From positions 62,001-126,000 of the forward strand of contig JAXLWB010000015.1 of assembly GCA_046328715.1 (NCBI GenBank): a stretch of 64,000 bases of DNA, written 5' to 3'. Source of the DNA: JAXLWB01 sp046328715 (GTDB taxonomy: Bacteria; Chloroflexota; Anaerolineae; Caldilineales; Caldilineaceae). Positions 16,721 to 25,060 of the stretch are shown here, one piece after another (position 1 is the stretch's first letter; each line of letters starts with the position of its first letter). Under the pieces are notes generated by a model. The model searched no databases. It was not told the DNA's origin and worked only from the letters and a program-made list of their open reading frames with translations. Made by a program: the position numbers and the translations under genes.

Positions 16721-17530
16721 ATGTTCCGACGTTTTTTCAATCGAACTACACCCAGCACCAACAATGGTGGCTATCGACATGGCAATCAACACCTGATCGA
16801 GTTGCGCCAGGTGAAAAAGGGCTACCAGACCGCTGCTGGTGAGTTTTATGCGCTCAAGGGCGTCGATCTGAAAGTAGATCGCGGTGAGTTTGTGGCGGTA
16901 GTGGGCAAGTCAGGCAGCGGCAAATCGACCTTGATCAACATGATCACAGGTATCGACCGTCCCTCCAGCGGCGAGGTGTTGATTGGCGACACGGCGGTAC
17001 ACACTCTCGACGAAGGGCAGATTGCGGTTTGGCGTGGGGTGCATGTGGGAGTGGTCTTCCAGTTTTTTCAACTGCTGCCGACGCTCAGCGTAATCGAAAA
17101 TGTGATGTTGCCGATGGACTTTTGTAACACCTTTCCACCTCGCCAACGCAAAGAACGGGCACTTTATCTGCTAGACCATGTCGGCATGGTCGAACAAGCT
17201 GACAAGCTGCCGACCATGATCTCTGGCGGTCAACAACAGCGCGCCGCCATCGCCCGCTCACTCGCCAACGATCCGTCGATCATCGTCGCCGACGAGCCAA
17301 CCGGCAATCTCGACTCGAAGACGGCGGATGCCGTTTTTCATCTATTTGAAAACTTGGTGGCAGAAGGAAAGACGATTCTAATGGTGACCCATGATGATGG
17401 GTTAGCGCACAGAGCAAAACGCATTGTCACGATTTTCGATGGTGAAATTCTCAGCGATACAAGTACAGAACGCGGAACGCAGAGTGCCGAATCGAAGATT
17501 GAGAAAGTGGAACCGCAGCTCATCTTTTGA
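16721..17530 (+). CDS. MacB/LolD-type ABC transporter ATPase
   Basis: A 269-residue ATPase with Walker A GKSGSGKST (62-70), the signature ISGGQQQR, Walker B IIVADEPTGNLDSKT and an H-loop in VTHDD. The DEPTGNLDSKT block is typical of the MacB/LolD/FtsE group. With the FtsX-type permease and HlyD-like protein that follow, it forms a three-part export system. The C-terminal tail (STERGTQSAESK) is encoded by a GGAACGCAGAGT repeat and may be a late addition to the frame. Confidence 0.92.
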   Translation: MFRRFFNRTTPSTNNGGYRHGNQHLIELRQVKKGYQTAAGEFYALKGVDLKVDRGEFVAVVGKSGSGKSTLINMITGIDRPSSGEVLIGDTAVHTLDEGQIAVWRGVHVGVVFQFFQLLPTLSVIENVMLPMDFCNTFPPRQRKERALYLLDHVGMVEQADKLPTMISGGQQQRAAIARSLANDPSIIVADEPTGNLDSKTADAVFHLFENLVAEGKTILMVTHDDGLAHRAKRIVTIFDGEILSDTSTERGTQSAESKIEKVEPQLIF

Positions 17531-17576
17531 TAACGACACGTCGTGAGAAATCTCGCACAGCAACGAATAAATTAAA

Positions 17577-19958
17577 ATGATTTCACTACGCTGGCGCAAA
17601 GTCCTGCGCGATGTACTCTCCTATAAAACCCGCACCTTCCTCGTGATCCTCTCGATTGCGGTAGGGGTGACAGCGTTGGGTATGGTGGTGGCGACGGAGG
17701 TGACGATCACCACCGATTTGCCCGGCTCGTATGCGGCCATCAACCCGGCCCTGGCCATCTTAGGACTGTCAGGATTTGACGATGAATTGGTCAAAACCGT
17801 GCGCAAAATGCCAGGCGTGGCCGACGCTGAGGGAGGGCGGCGAGTGTCGGCCACCGTCCAAGTGGGCGAAAACGAGTCCAAGGAGGTGCGCCTCACTGCC
17901 TTTCGTCATTTTGACAAGCAGCAGCTAAATAAGGTTTGGTACGAAAGTGGCAAATGGCCACCAGAAAAAGGTGAAGTGCTGATTGAGCGCGCCTCGCTGG
18001 CGCTACTCAATGCCAAAGTAGGCGACACGATCACGATCCGCCTCAATGATGAGTTTACGCGCGACCTCAAAATTGTCGGCTTGACCCACGATCTCAACGA
18101 AATCTCGGCCTCGTTGACCAATCGCATCTTTGGCTATATCGACTTTGATACGCTGGAGTGGCTCGACGTGCCGACGACCTATGATCGGCTCTATCTACGC
18201 ACTAGTGAGGGCCAGACCGATCGCAACCATATTCAGGCCGTGGCCGAAGATATTGGTCAACGTTTGGAACGTGCCGGCTATCAACTCTACTGGACCCAAG
18301 TGCCCGAGCCGGGCAAACACGAATTTGAGCAGTTTCTTGGCCCAATGACGATCATTCTTGGTTCGTTGGGCATTCTTTCATTGCTGCTCAGCGCCTTTCT
18401 GGTGACCAATCTGATCTCGGCTATCCTTGCCCAACAGACACGCCAGATCGGTGTGATGAAGGCAATCGGCGGACAGCGAGGACAAATTGCTGGGCTTTAC
18501 TTGGCAACAGTATTGATCTTTAGCCTGCTGGCCATGGCAGTTGCCATTCCGCTCAGTTTACTTGGAGCCAATTGGCTCACACGTTTTATCGCTGATTTGA
18601 TGAACTTTAATATTCTGAGCAGCCTCCTCTCGCCCCAGGTATTGGCGCTGGAATTGTTTGCAGGCGTGGTGATCCCCCAGTGTGCGGCACTTTGGCCCAT
18701 TTTGCGCGGGACCCGTATCACGGTGCGCGAGGCAATCAGCGATTACGGAGTGAGCAGTGCAGACGGTCAAGGCGGGATCGAGTGGTTACTGAGCCGTATC
18801 CACTTTCTATCACGCCCCCAGTTGTTGTCGTTGCGTAACACCTTTCGCCGCAAAGGGCGACTGATTCTGACTGTCACCACCTTAACTTTAGCCAGCGCCA
18901 TCTTCATTAGCGTATTTAGTGTACGTGCTTCGATGCTGGAAACGCTCGACGAGGCGCTTTCGTACTGGAAGTATGACTTGCGACTTTCGCTGGATCGACG
19001 CTACCGAGTTGATCTGCTCGAAAGCAAGGCGATGGCGATACCCGGCGTCACGGCAGCGGAGGGGTGGATTCTGTGGAACACCTTCCGCTATCGCCCCGAT
19101 GGCACGCAGAGCGATAGCGTTCTCTTTGTCGCCCCACCGCCCAACTCACAGTTGATCCAACCGATTCTACTCGACGGGCGTTGGTTGCTACCCGAGGATG
19201 AAAATGCCGTTGTCATCAACACTGATCTACTCAACAATGACGCCGACGTGAAGGTAGGCGATACACTTGTGCTCGATATCAACGACAAAAAGACCGATTG
19301 GCAAGTGGTTGGATTGGTGCGTGGTGTAATGTCGGGTGCCTATATTTATGTCAACTTTCCATATCTGGCCGAAAAGATTGGTTCAGTTGGCCAGACCAGC
19401 ACGCTGCATGTCGCTTTTGATCGTAGCGACGAAGTCAGTGTCCGCCAATACGCCGAACAACTGCGCGCCAACTTTGAGGCCAAGGGCATCCGCGTCAACA
19501 ATCTCAACTTCACTTCCGAGCGGCGGCGGGTGGTGACTGGCCAATTTGATATTCTGATCGAAGTTCTGACCGTGATGGCTGTCCTACTGGCGGTGGTCGG
19601 GGGGCTGGGGCTCATGGGCACGATGAGCATCAATGTGCTAGAGCGCCGCCGTGAGATTGGCGTGATGCGTGCCATCGGTGCCTCGAATGGGATCGTCATT
19701 CGAGTCGTGCTGCTGGAAGGAATCGTAATCGGCTTGCTCAGTTGGATCATTGGCACCATCGTCGCTCTGCCCTTGGGCAAGGTGATGAGCGATGCCATCG
19801 GTGCAGGTTTTATCCACAGCGATCTAACGTTCGTTTTCTCAACCAACGGTGCCTTGGGCTGGCTGGCAATCCTGTTGATCATCGCGGCCTCGGCCTCCTT
19901 TGTGCCCGCCCGTAGCGCGGCCAAATTGACCGTGCGGGAAGTATTGGCGTATGAATAA
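17577..19958 (+). CDS. FtsX/MacB-type ABC permease, duplicated form
   Basis: A 793-residue permease with two FtsX-like halves. Each half has an N-terminal helix, a large extracytoplasmic domain and a three-helix bundle (about residues 255-385 and 665-790). The first bundle contains QTRQIGVMKAIGGQRGQI and the last contains ERRREIGVMRAIGAS, the conserved coupling blocks. Duplicated permeases of this sort work as mechanotransducers with a MacB-like ATPase rather than pumping across the membrane directly. It starts 46 bases after the ATPase stop. Confidence 0.92.
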   Translation: MISLRWRKVLRDVLSYKTRTFLVILSIAVGVTALGMVVATEVTITTDLPGSYAAINPALAILGLSGFDDELVKTVRKMPGVADAEGGRRVSATVQVGENESKEVRLTAFRHFDKQQLNKVWYESGKWPPEKGEVLIERASLALLNAKVGDTITIRLNDEFTRDLKIVGLTHDLNEISASLTNRIFGYIDFDTLEWLDVPTTYDRLYLRTSEGQTDRNHIQAVAEDIGQRLERAGYQLYWTQVPEPGKHEFEQFLGPMTIILGSLGILSLLLSAFLVTNLISAILAQQTRQIGVMKAIGGQRGQIAGLYLATVLIFSLLAMAVAIPLSLLGANWLTRFIADLMNFNILSSLLSPQVLALELFAGVVIPQCAALWPILRGTRITVREAISDYGVSSADGQGGIEWLLSRIHFLSRPQLLSLRNTFRRKGRLILTVTTLTLASAIFISVFSVRASMLETLDEALSYWKYDLRLSLDRRYRVDLLESKAMAIPGVTAAEGWILWNTFRYRPDGTQSDSVLFVAPPPNSQLIQPILLDGRWLLPEDENAVVINTDLLNNDADVKVGDTLVLDINDKKTDWQVVGLVRGVMSGAYIYVNFPYLAEKIGSVGQTSTLHVAFDRSDEVSVRQYAEQLRANFEAKGIRVNNLNFTSERRRVVTGQFDILIEVLTVMAVLLAVVGGLGLMGTMSINVLERRREIGVMRAIGASNGIVIRVVLLEGIVIGLLSWIIGTIVALPLGKVMSDAIGAGFIHSDLTFVFSTNGALGWLAILLIIAASASFVPARSAAKLTVREVLAYE

Positions 19959-19973
19959 GATCAACGTCATCTA

Positions 19974-20109
19974 ATAGACAAAGCAAATCAAAGATGCACT
20001 TTTGTAGGGGCATCCGCTTGCCGGTGCCCTGGTTGCGTCCCCGGTTGGGCAACTGCAAGGGTGTGCCCCTACGCATCCTGATCGTGCAATGTCTATCTGC
20101 GTTGTGTAT
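19974..20109. repeat. 136-bp palindromic element, copy 1
   Basis: Ends are ATAGACAAAGCAAA on the left and GCGTTGTGTAT on the right. The core has GTAGGGGCATCCGCTTGCC facing GGGTGTGCCCCTAC. The other copy at 50328-50463 has exactly the same length and closely similar sequence. No coding capacity, so it could be a non-autonomous mobile element. Confidence 0.8.
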
Positions 20110-20200
20110 AAGTTTTACGAGCTTACGAGAGTAAGAACTTAGGAGCTTGCAACCACACTCTTCCAATCTCTTATTCTCCAGTCTTCAACCTCTATTATCT

Positions 20201-21514
20201 ATGCGAACTTTTATTATTGCTATCGTCGTGATTCTGCTGATCGCCACCGGCGGTTATTTTTTGCTGCAAAGCCAGGGAAAACTTCCTGCACCGCTGACGG
20301 TCCAGGCTGCCGAAACAACGCCAGTCGCCACCCCGATCCAGGCGAGCAACGATGTAGTCGTGGATGCCGTCGTAGTACCTGTCCAATATGCGGCGCTGAG
20401 TATGGCAAGCAGCGGCATCGTAGCTGATGTGTTGGTCAAGGAGGGTGACCATGTCGACGCAGGACAGGTGATTGCCCGGGTTGATAATCAGCGCCAACTG
20501 TTGGCTGTCGCCCAAGCCCAAGCCCAGGTCGAGACAGCCCGGGCGCATCTAGCAGAGTTACAAGCTGGCCCCTTGCCCCAGGAAGTTGCGGCTGCCCAAG
20601 CCGCGGTCGATGGCGCACAAGCCCAACTCGACAAACTCGAAGAAGGTGCTCATCCGGCTGACATTGCGGCAGCACAGGCGGCGGTGAATCAGGCAGCCGC
20701 CCAGTATGACACTGTTGCTTCGGGGCCAACCCAGGCTGAGCTGGTGGCCGCCCAGGCAGATATGGCCAACGCCGAAGCGGTCTTGCGTCAGGCTCAATCG
20801 GAGTACAACAAGGTCAAATGGCGCAGCGATATTGGCATGTTGCAACAATCGCTCGACCTCGAACAGGCCACCAACGCCTATGAAGCTGCCAAAGCGCGCT
20901 ATGAAACTGTTGCCGCCGGGGCCAAACCAGGTCAACTGGCCAGCGCCAATGCACAAATCCAACAGGCCCGTGCCAATCTTGACAAGGCTCGTTCGCCAGC
21001 TACCGTTAGTGATTTAGCCGCCGCCGAAGCCGAAGTGCGTCGTGCCCAAGCCCAACTGGATCTGACCAAAGCCGGTGCTCGCGCCGAAACAATCGCCGCC
21101 GCCCAATCCGATCTCAAAGCGGCTGAGTTGGTGTTAATGCAGAGTCAGGTAGATCTGACAAATACCGAGCTCAAGGCTCCCTTTAGTGGAACGATTGCCG
21201 AACTAAAATTGAAAGTGGGCGAACAGGCCAGCGCCGGACAGATCGTTGTACAGATTGCCGATCAATCGAGTTGGCTGCTCGAAACCGACGACCTGACCGA
21301 AATCAACGTGGTCCATGTGCGGGAAGGGGCAGATGTCGTCATTACCATTGATGCACTGCCGGGCCAAATCTTTAGCGGTACCGTACTGAATGTCAAGCCG
21401 CTTGGCGAGTCAAAGCAGGGAGATATTGTCTACACAGCGACAATTGAGATCAAGGAGAAAGATGCACCACTGCGCTGGAAGATGAGCGCAGCAGCGACGA
21501 TTCGGGTGGAATGA
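20201..21514 (+). CDS. HlyD-family membrane fusion/adaptor protein
   Basis: A 437-residue protein with an N-terminal membrane anchor (residues 3-22), a split biotinyl-lipoyl domain (SSGIVADVLVKEGDHVDAGQVIARVDN and APFSGTIAELKLKVGEQASAGQIVVQI), and between them a long coiled-coil of several Ala/Gln-rich heptads (AAAQAAVDGAQAQLDKLE type) repeated four to five times. It should link the FtsX-type permease to extracytoplasmic partners. Start at 20201 avoids including a repeat in the frame. It converges with the SDR gene with only two bases between stops. Confidence 0.9.
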   Translation: MRTFIIAIVVILLIATGGYFLLQSQGKLPAPLTVQAAETTPVATPIQASNDVVVDAVVVPVQYAALSMASSGIVADVLVKEGDHVDAGQVIARVDNQRQLLAVAQAQAQVETARAHLAELQAGPLPQEVAAAQAAVDGAQAQLDKLEEGAHPADIAAAQAAVNQAAAQYDTVASGPTQAELVAAQADMANAEAVLRQAQSEYNKVKWRSDIGMLQQSLDLEQATNAYEAAKARYETVAAGAKPGQLASANAQIQQARANLDKARSPATVSDLAAAEAEVRRAQAQLDLTKAGARAETIAAAQSDLKAAELVLMQSQVDLTNTELKAPFSGTIAELKLKVGEQASAGQIVVQIADQSSWLLETDDLTEINVVHVREGADVVITIDALPGQIFSGTVLNVKPLGESKQGDIVYTATIEIKEKDAPLRWKMSAAATIRVE

Positions 21515-21516
21515 AG

Positions 21517-22308
21517 TTACCAACTCTTGATCGGTTTCCGCATCCCATCCTCGATCCACAAAAACTGCCCTGTGATCTGTGCCATTTCATCACCCATCAG
21601 CTTCAGGATCAATTGGCTGGCCTTCTCAGGTGGATCGCCTCCGGTCTCGTCCACTTTACGCACCCAGTTGCGATAGCCTTCGGCTTCGGGTCCGAGTTTG
21701 GTCACTTGATCACGAATGTCGGCCCACATTTCGGTCTTGACATCGCCGGGATGGATCACGTTGGCTGTGATACCTGTACCTTCCAGTTCGGCTGCCAGGT
21801 GGCGGGTGAGGGTGTTGAGTGCGACTTTGCTGGCAGCGTAGGCACTGTTCAAACCACCTGGGCCATCAAGCGAAGCCGCCGAAGTGACATTGACGATGCG
21901 CCCCCAGCCCAGTGCGAGCATGTCGGGCACAAAGGCACGACAGATACGGTAGGGAGCCAGCGTATTGACGGTCATGGTTTGCAGCCAATAGTCTGGATCG
22001 CTCTCATGCAGCTTTGCGATTGGGCCAAAGATCGCGGCGGCGTTGATCAGAATAGACGGCGCACCAAGTTGCTCAAGCACATCCTGGTGCAATGGTTCAA
22101 TGGTAGCGAGGTCACCTAAATCGGTTGGAAAGGAGCGCGCTTGGCCACCTTGTTCCTGGATCGAGGCAACCGTATCTGCCAGCGCCTCTCGGCTACGAGC
22201 AACCAACGCCACCGTTGCGCCGTGGCTGGCTAGCATCAACGCAATCTGCTTGCCGAGTCCACGGCTGGCTCCTGTAATCAATGCAATTTTTCGACGAAGT
22301 GTATTCAC
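21517..22308 (-). CDS. Short-chain dehydrogenase/reductase
   Basis: A 263-residue classical SDR with the NAD(P)-binding TGASRGLG at 12-19, catalytic Ser143, Y157 and K161 (SAYAASK), and PGDVKTEM downstream. The usual NNAG is NAAA here. An ARSRE region suggests NADP preference. Substrate unknown. Transcribed away from the urease genes. Confidence 0.88.
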   Translation of the reverse strand: MNTLRRKIALITGASRGLGKQIALMLASHGATVALVARSREALADTVASIQEQGGQARSFPTDLGDLATIEPLHQDVLEQLGAPSILINAAAIFGPIAKLHESDPDYWLQTMTVNTLAPYRICRAFVPDMLALGWGRIVNVTSAASLDGPGGLNSAYAASKVALNTLTRHLAAELEGTGITANVIHPGDVKTEMWADIRDQVTKLGPEAEGYRNWVRKVDETGGDPPEKASQLILKLMGDEMAQITGQFLWIEDGMRKPIKSW

Positions 22309-22571
22309 AACGTATCTCTCGCCTTTCTATTTATGAACTGATGTTTCGCATGTCGCCGAGAAGTTTAGTCAAGCCCCACTGATTTGAACCGACAAGTGCG
22401 TAACATGAATGATTCAACAAGCGCATGGATAAACGACTTACAAAGTAGCATGATCAGCCTAGAGTGTCAATGGCTAGAAAGACATCTCTAATCGTGCAAA
22501 ATGTTCACTCTTGGACTCCTAACGTTGTCGATTCTGCGCCTAGTCTCTCCTCGCTTTTTCTACTAAAATTC

Positions 22572-23279
22572 GTGGTTGTGCGGATTACTTCAAATCATTC
22601 TCAACTGCTCTTACAACAACTGGCTGACAGCACCTTCCCTATTGGCGGACAGGCGCATTCGTTTGGACTAGAGACTTTGGTCAACGAAGGGCAGATCACG
22701 CCGCAAACGTTGGAGCCATTTTTATGCGACTATTTGAGCGAAGGAGCGATTGTTGATGGCTGGTTTTGTCGCCAAGCCTATCGACTTGCGGGCGAGGAGA
22801 CGAACTGGTGCGATGCGTGGCTATTGCTGAACCAACGGCTTTCCGCATTGCGCACTGCACGCGAAAGTCGCAGCGCCAGTGCGGCATTAGGACGTCGGTT
22901 TCTAACGCTTGTGCAGAGCCTGTCACCACAGCCGAGCTTGGCTTCTGCCTATCAAGCCAGCCGAGCCGCCGGGGAAGAGGTACACTATGCGACAGCATTC
23001 GGCTTTGTTGGCGGAGTATTGACGCTGGGGGAAGAGGCAACGGTACTCTTCTTTTTACAGCAAGCAATCAACGCGCTGCTCGCCGCTACCCAAAAGATGA
23101 TGGCGATTGGACAAAGTCAAACTGTGCGTATCCTCTGGCAAATCAAGCCAGCCATACTCGCCGCTGCCGAGCAAAGTCGATCCTGGTCGTGGGAGGAAGG
23201 CATTTCTGCGTTTGGGCCGATGTTGGAGGTTGCCAGTATGCGCCATCCACGGTTGCCAGTGAGGTTATTTATTAGTTGA
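22572..23279 (+). CDS. ureF: Urease accessory protein UreF
   Basis: UreF with UreD and UreG builds the activation complex that loads nickel into urease. LLLQQLADSTFPIGGQAHSFGLE is the diagnostic N-terminal block. HYATAFGFVGG is present in the middle and FGPMLEVASMRHPRLPVRLF at the end. The frame is open from 22464 with GTG/ATG codons there, but those extra 36 residues do not look like UreF and have no ribosome site, so a GTG at 22572 or 22578 is preferred; the start is uncertain. ureD follows after a hairpin. Confidence 0.85.
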   Translation: MVVRITSNHSQLLLQQLADSTFPIGGQAHSFGLETLVNEGQITPQTLEPFLCDYLSEGAIVDGWFCRQAYRLAGEETNWCDAWLLLNQRLSALRTARESRSASAALGRRFLTLVQSLSPQPSLASAYQASRAAGEEVHYATAFGFVGGVLTLGEEATVLFFLQQAINALLAATQKMMAIGQSQTVRILWQIKPAILAAAEQSRSWSWEEGISAFGPMLEVASMRHPRLPVRLFIS

Positions 23280-23281
23280 GC

Positions 23282-23318
23282 GAGACAAGGAGATTGCTAG
23301 CAAGAATCTCCTTGTCTC
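23282..23318. repeat. 14-bp perfect hairpin between ureF and ureD
   Basis: GAGACAAGGAGATT (23282-23295) and AATCTCCTTGTCTC (23305-23318) enclose 9 nt. The ureD frame is open across it from a TTG at 23276, but its presence argues for the ATG at 23333. Confidence 0.75.
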
Positions 23319-23332
23319 TCAATCTTCTTTTT

Positions 23333-24193
23333 ATGCCCAAACGTGGTGTTACTGCCAATCTCGCCCTCCATTTTCGCCAGGAGACAGATGGCAATGCGAC
23401 TCTGCTCGATATCTGTACCCAAGAGCCGCCTTTGCGGGTAGTTCGTGGCTTTATGAATACAGAGGGTGAGGCGTTGGTCCATTTGCACAACCTTTCTGGC
23501 GGGGTGCTGGGCGGTGACCAATTAGGGTTGTCTATTCATGTCGGAACAAATGCCAAAGCTCAAGTGACATCAACTGGATCGACACGGCTTTATCGACATC
23601 GGCACGGCGAGTGCAATGCGTTGCAACAAACAACGATCAATGTAGCGGCAGGTGGGATGCTGGAATATCTGCCAGACACCTTGATTCCGTTTGCTGGCTC
23701 TCGTTATCGGCAATGTACGAAGATTGCACTGGCAGAGAATGCAGGGCTCTTCTACTGGGAGATTATCACACCAGGACGGGAGGCGTTGGGCGAGCTATTT
23801 CACTATGAATGGCTGCGCCTGGATCTCGACATTTGCGCTGGGGGCAGACCAATTGCCGGTGAACGGGTTCAACTAGAGCCCACATCGAGACCGCTTTCGT
23901 CGCTGATGCGGCTTGGGCAATTTCGCTATTTTACAACCTTTTATGTCTGCTGCGTAGGCGTCGCCGCAAGCAATTGGCTGACCTTGGAAGCAGCGTTGGA
24001 TGCATGCGCTGCCGAACAGAGTGTGCCCGATGAAACGCTTTGGGGAGTCAGCACTTTGAGTGCGCATGGGCTTGTGATCCGTGGGTTGGGGATGAACAGC
24101 CGCACTTTGCAGCATGGCTTGCTATGCTTCTGGCAAGTGGCAAAACGGGAATTGTATGGCAGAGAGGCAATCATGCCGCGCAAGATCTATTGA
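23333..24193 (+). CDS. ureD: Urease accessory protein UreD (UreH)
   Basis: A 286-residue UreD. Diagnostic blocks are PPLRVVRGFMN, LHNLSGGVLGGDQL, TSTGSTRLYR, GGMLEYLPDTLIPFAGSRYRQ and EIITPGREALGE. UreD binds apo-urease and, with UreF and UreG, passes nickel to the active site. The order ureF-ureD-ureA is compact here. The start was set after the palindrome at 23282-23318. Confidence 0.93.
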   Translation: MPKRGVTANLALHFRQETDGNATLLDICTQEPPLRVVRGFMNTEGEALVHLHNLSGGVLGGDQLGLSIHVGTNAKAQVTSTGSTRLYRHRHGECNALQQTTINVAAGGMLEYLPDTLIPFAGSRYRQCTKIALAENAGLFYWEIITPGREALGELFHYEWLRLDLDICAGGRPIAGERVQLEPTSRPLSSLMRLGQFRYFTTFYVCCVGVAASNWLTLEAALDACAAEQSVPDETLWGVSTLSAHGLVIRGLGMNSRTLQHGLLCFWQVAKRELYGREAIMPRKIY

Positions 24194-24211
24194 AATGAAG
24201 GATAGGCAGAC

Positions 24212-24514
24212 ATGCACTTAACGCAACGTGAACAAGAAAAATTACTCATCTTCGTCGCTGCTGAGCTAGCACGCAAACGGCGCGCCCGTGGCCTCAAACT
24301 GAACTATCCCGAAGCCGTAGCTCTGATTACGGCAGAAATCATGGAAGCAGCACGCGATGGCAAGAGTGTGGCAGAGATCATGACCTGGGGCACCACCCTG
24401 CTGACCAAAAACGATGTAATGGCTGGCATCGCCGAGATGATTCACGACGTCCAAGTCGAAGCAACTTTTCCCGACGGCACCAAGTTGGTGACCGTGCATG
24501 ACCCGATTCGGTAA
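24212..24514 (+). CDS. ureA: Urease gamma subunit
   Basis: Exactly the usual 100 residues: MHLTQREQEKLLIFVAAELA, RGLKLNYPEAVALI, EIMEAARDGKSVAEIM, and VQVEATFPDGTKLVTVHDPI. It forms the alpha-beta-gamma trimer with UreB and UreC. Unusually, ureB is not next; six genes for import and amide hydrolysis lie between ureA and ureB. Confidence 0.97.
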   Translation: MHLTQREQEKLLIFVAAELARKRRARGLKLNYPEAVALITAEIMEAARDGKSVAEIMTWGTTLLTKNDVMAGIAEMIHDVQVEATFPDGTKLVTVHDPIR

Positions 24515-24566
24515 ACGATTGCGAATTACGAGTTGCGATTCCACAATTCGTAACTCGTAATTCACC
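24515..24566. repeat. Degenerate hairpin (AATTCGTAACTCG family)
   Basis: GAATTACGAGTTGCGA faces TTCGTAACTCGTAATTC with a very short loop. The same kind of units (CGTAACTCGCAACTCGCAATT) form the coding end of nosD at 5890-5926. Confidence 0.65.
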
Positions 24567-24578
24567 AACCTATTTCAC

Positions 24579-24962
24579 ATGGAACCTGTTTTACTTGCCG
24601 TCAACGGCACCTTAATGCGTGGACTGGCGCTCAATCCCAACCTACTCAATGTTGGGGCCACCTTTGTCGAAGAAACCACCACCAGCCCGGATTATCGTAT
24701 CTGGACGATTGGCGACCGCCATCCAGCCATGCAACGAGTAACAAGCGGTGGGGTCGCTGTGGCCTTAGAGGTGTGGGCGGTGCCACCCGTTGGTCTGGCA
24801 TCGATCTTGCTCAAGGAGCCGCCAGGACTCTCTATTGGCCTGGTAACCCTAGCCGACGGACGTACGGTCCTCGGCGTTCTCGGCGAAGCCTACCTCTGCG
24901 CTACCGGCACGGAGATCACACAGTACGGCGGCTGGCGGGCGTATATGGCAAGTAAACAGTAG
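24579..24962 (+). CDS. Stand-alone allophanate hydrolase C-terminal domain protein
   Basis: A 127-residue protein matching only the C-terminal domain of allophanate hydrolase (AtzF/DUR1 type): LLAVNGTLMRGLALNPNL, TSPDYRIWTI, GGVAVALEVWAVPP, GLVTLADGRTVLGVLGEAY, EITQYGGWRAYMA. In the full enzyme this domain is reported to act on the N-carboxycarbamate formed by the amidase domain. The amidase part is absent in this window. Between ureA and an ABC importer it may process a carbamate-like product; this is inferred. Length fits a complete single domain, so it is not a broken gene. Confidence 0.82.
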   Translation: MEPVLLAVNGTLMRGLALNPNLLNVGATFVEETTTSPDYRIWTIGDRHPAMQRVTSGGVAVALEVWAVPPVGLASILLKEPPGLSIGLVTLADGRTVLGVLGEAYLCATGTEITQYGGWRAYMASKQ

Positions 24963-25058
24963 GACAGTGAATCCGTAGGACAGTAAGACAGTCATCAGTA
25001 AATTTGGCCACTGTCTTGCTCTCCTACTGTTTCGCTGTTTCGCTGTCTCACTGACTAC
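24961..25058. repeat. Octamer-periodic hairpin (GACAGTAG family)
   Basis: Units GTAGGACAGT, CCGTAGGACAGTAAGACAGT on the left, and CACTGTCTTGCTCTCCTACTGTTTCGCTGT on the right. Related hairpins lie at 16137-16180, 42373-42449 and 45314-45370. Confidence 0.7.
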
Positions 25059-25060
25059 AA

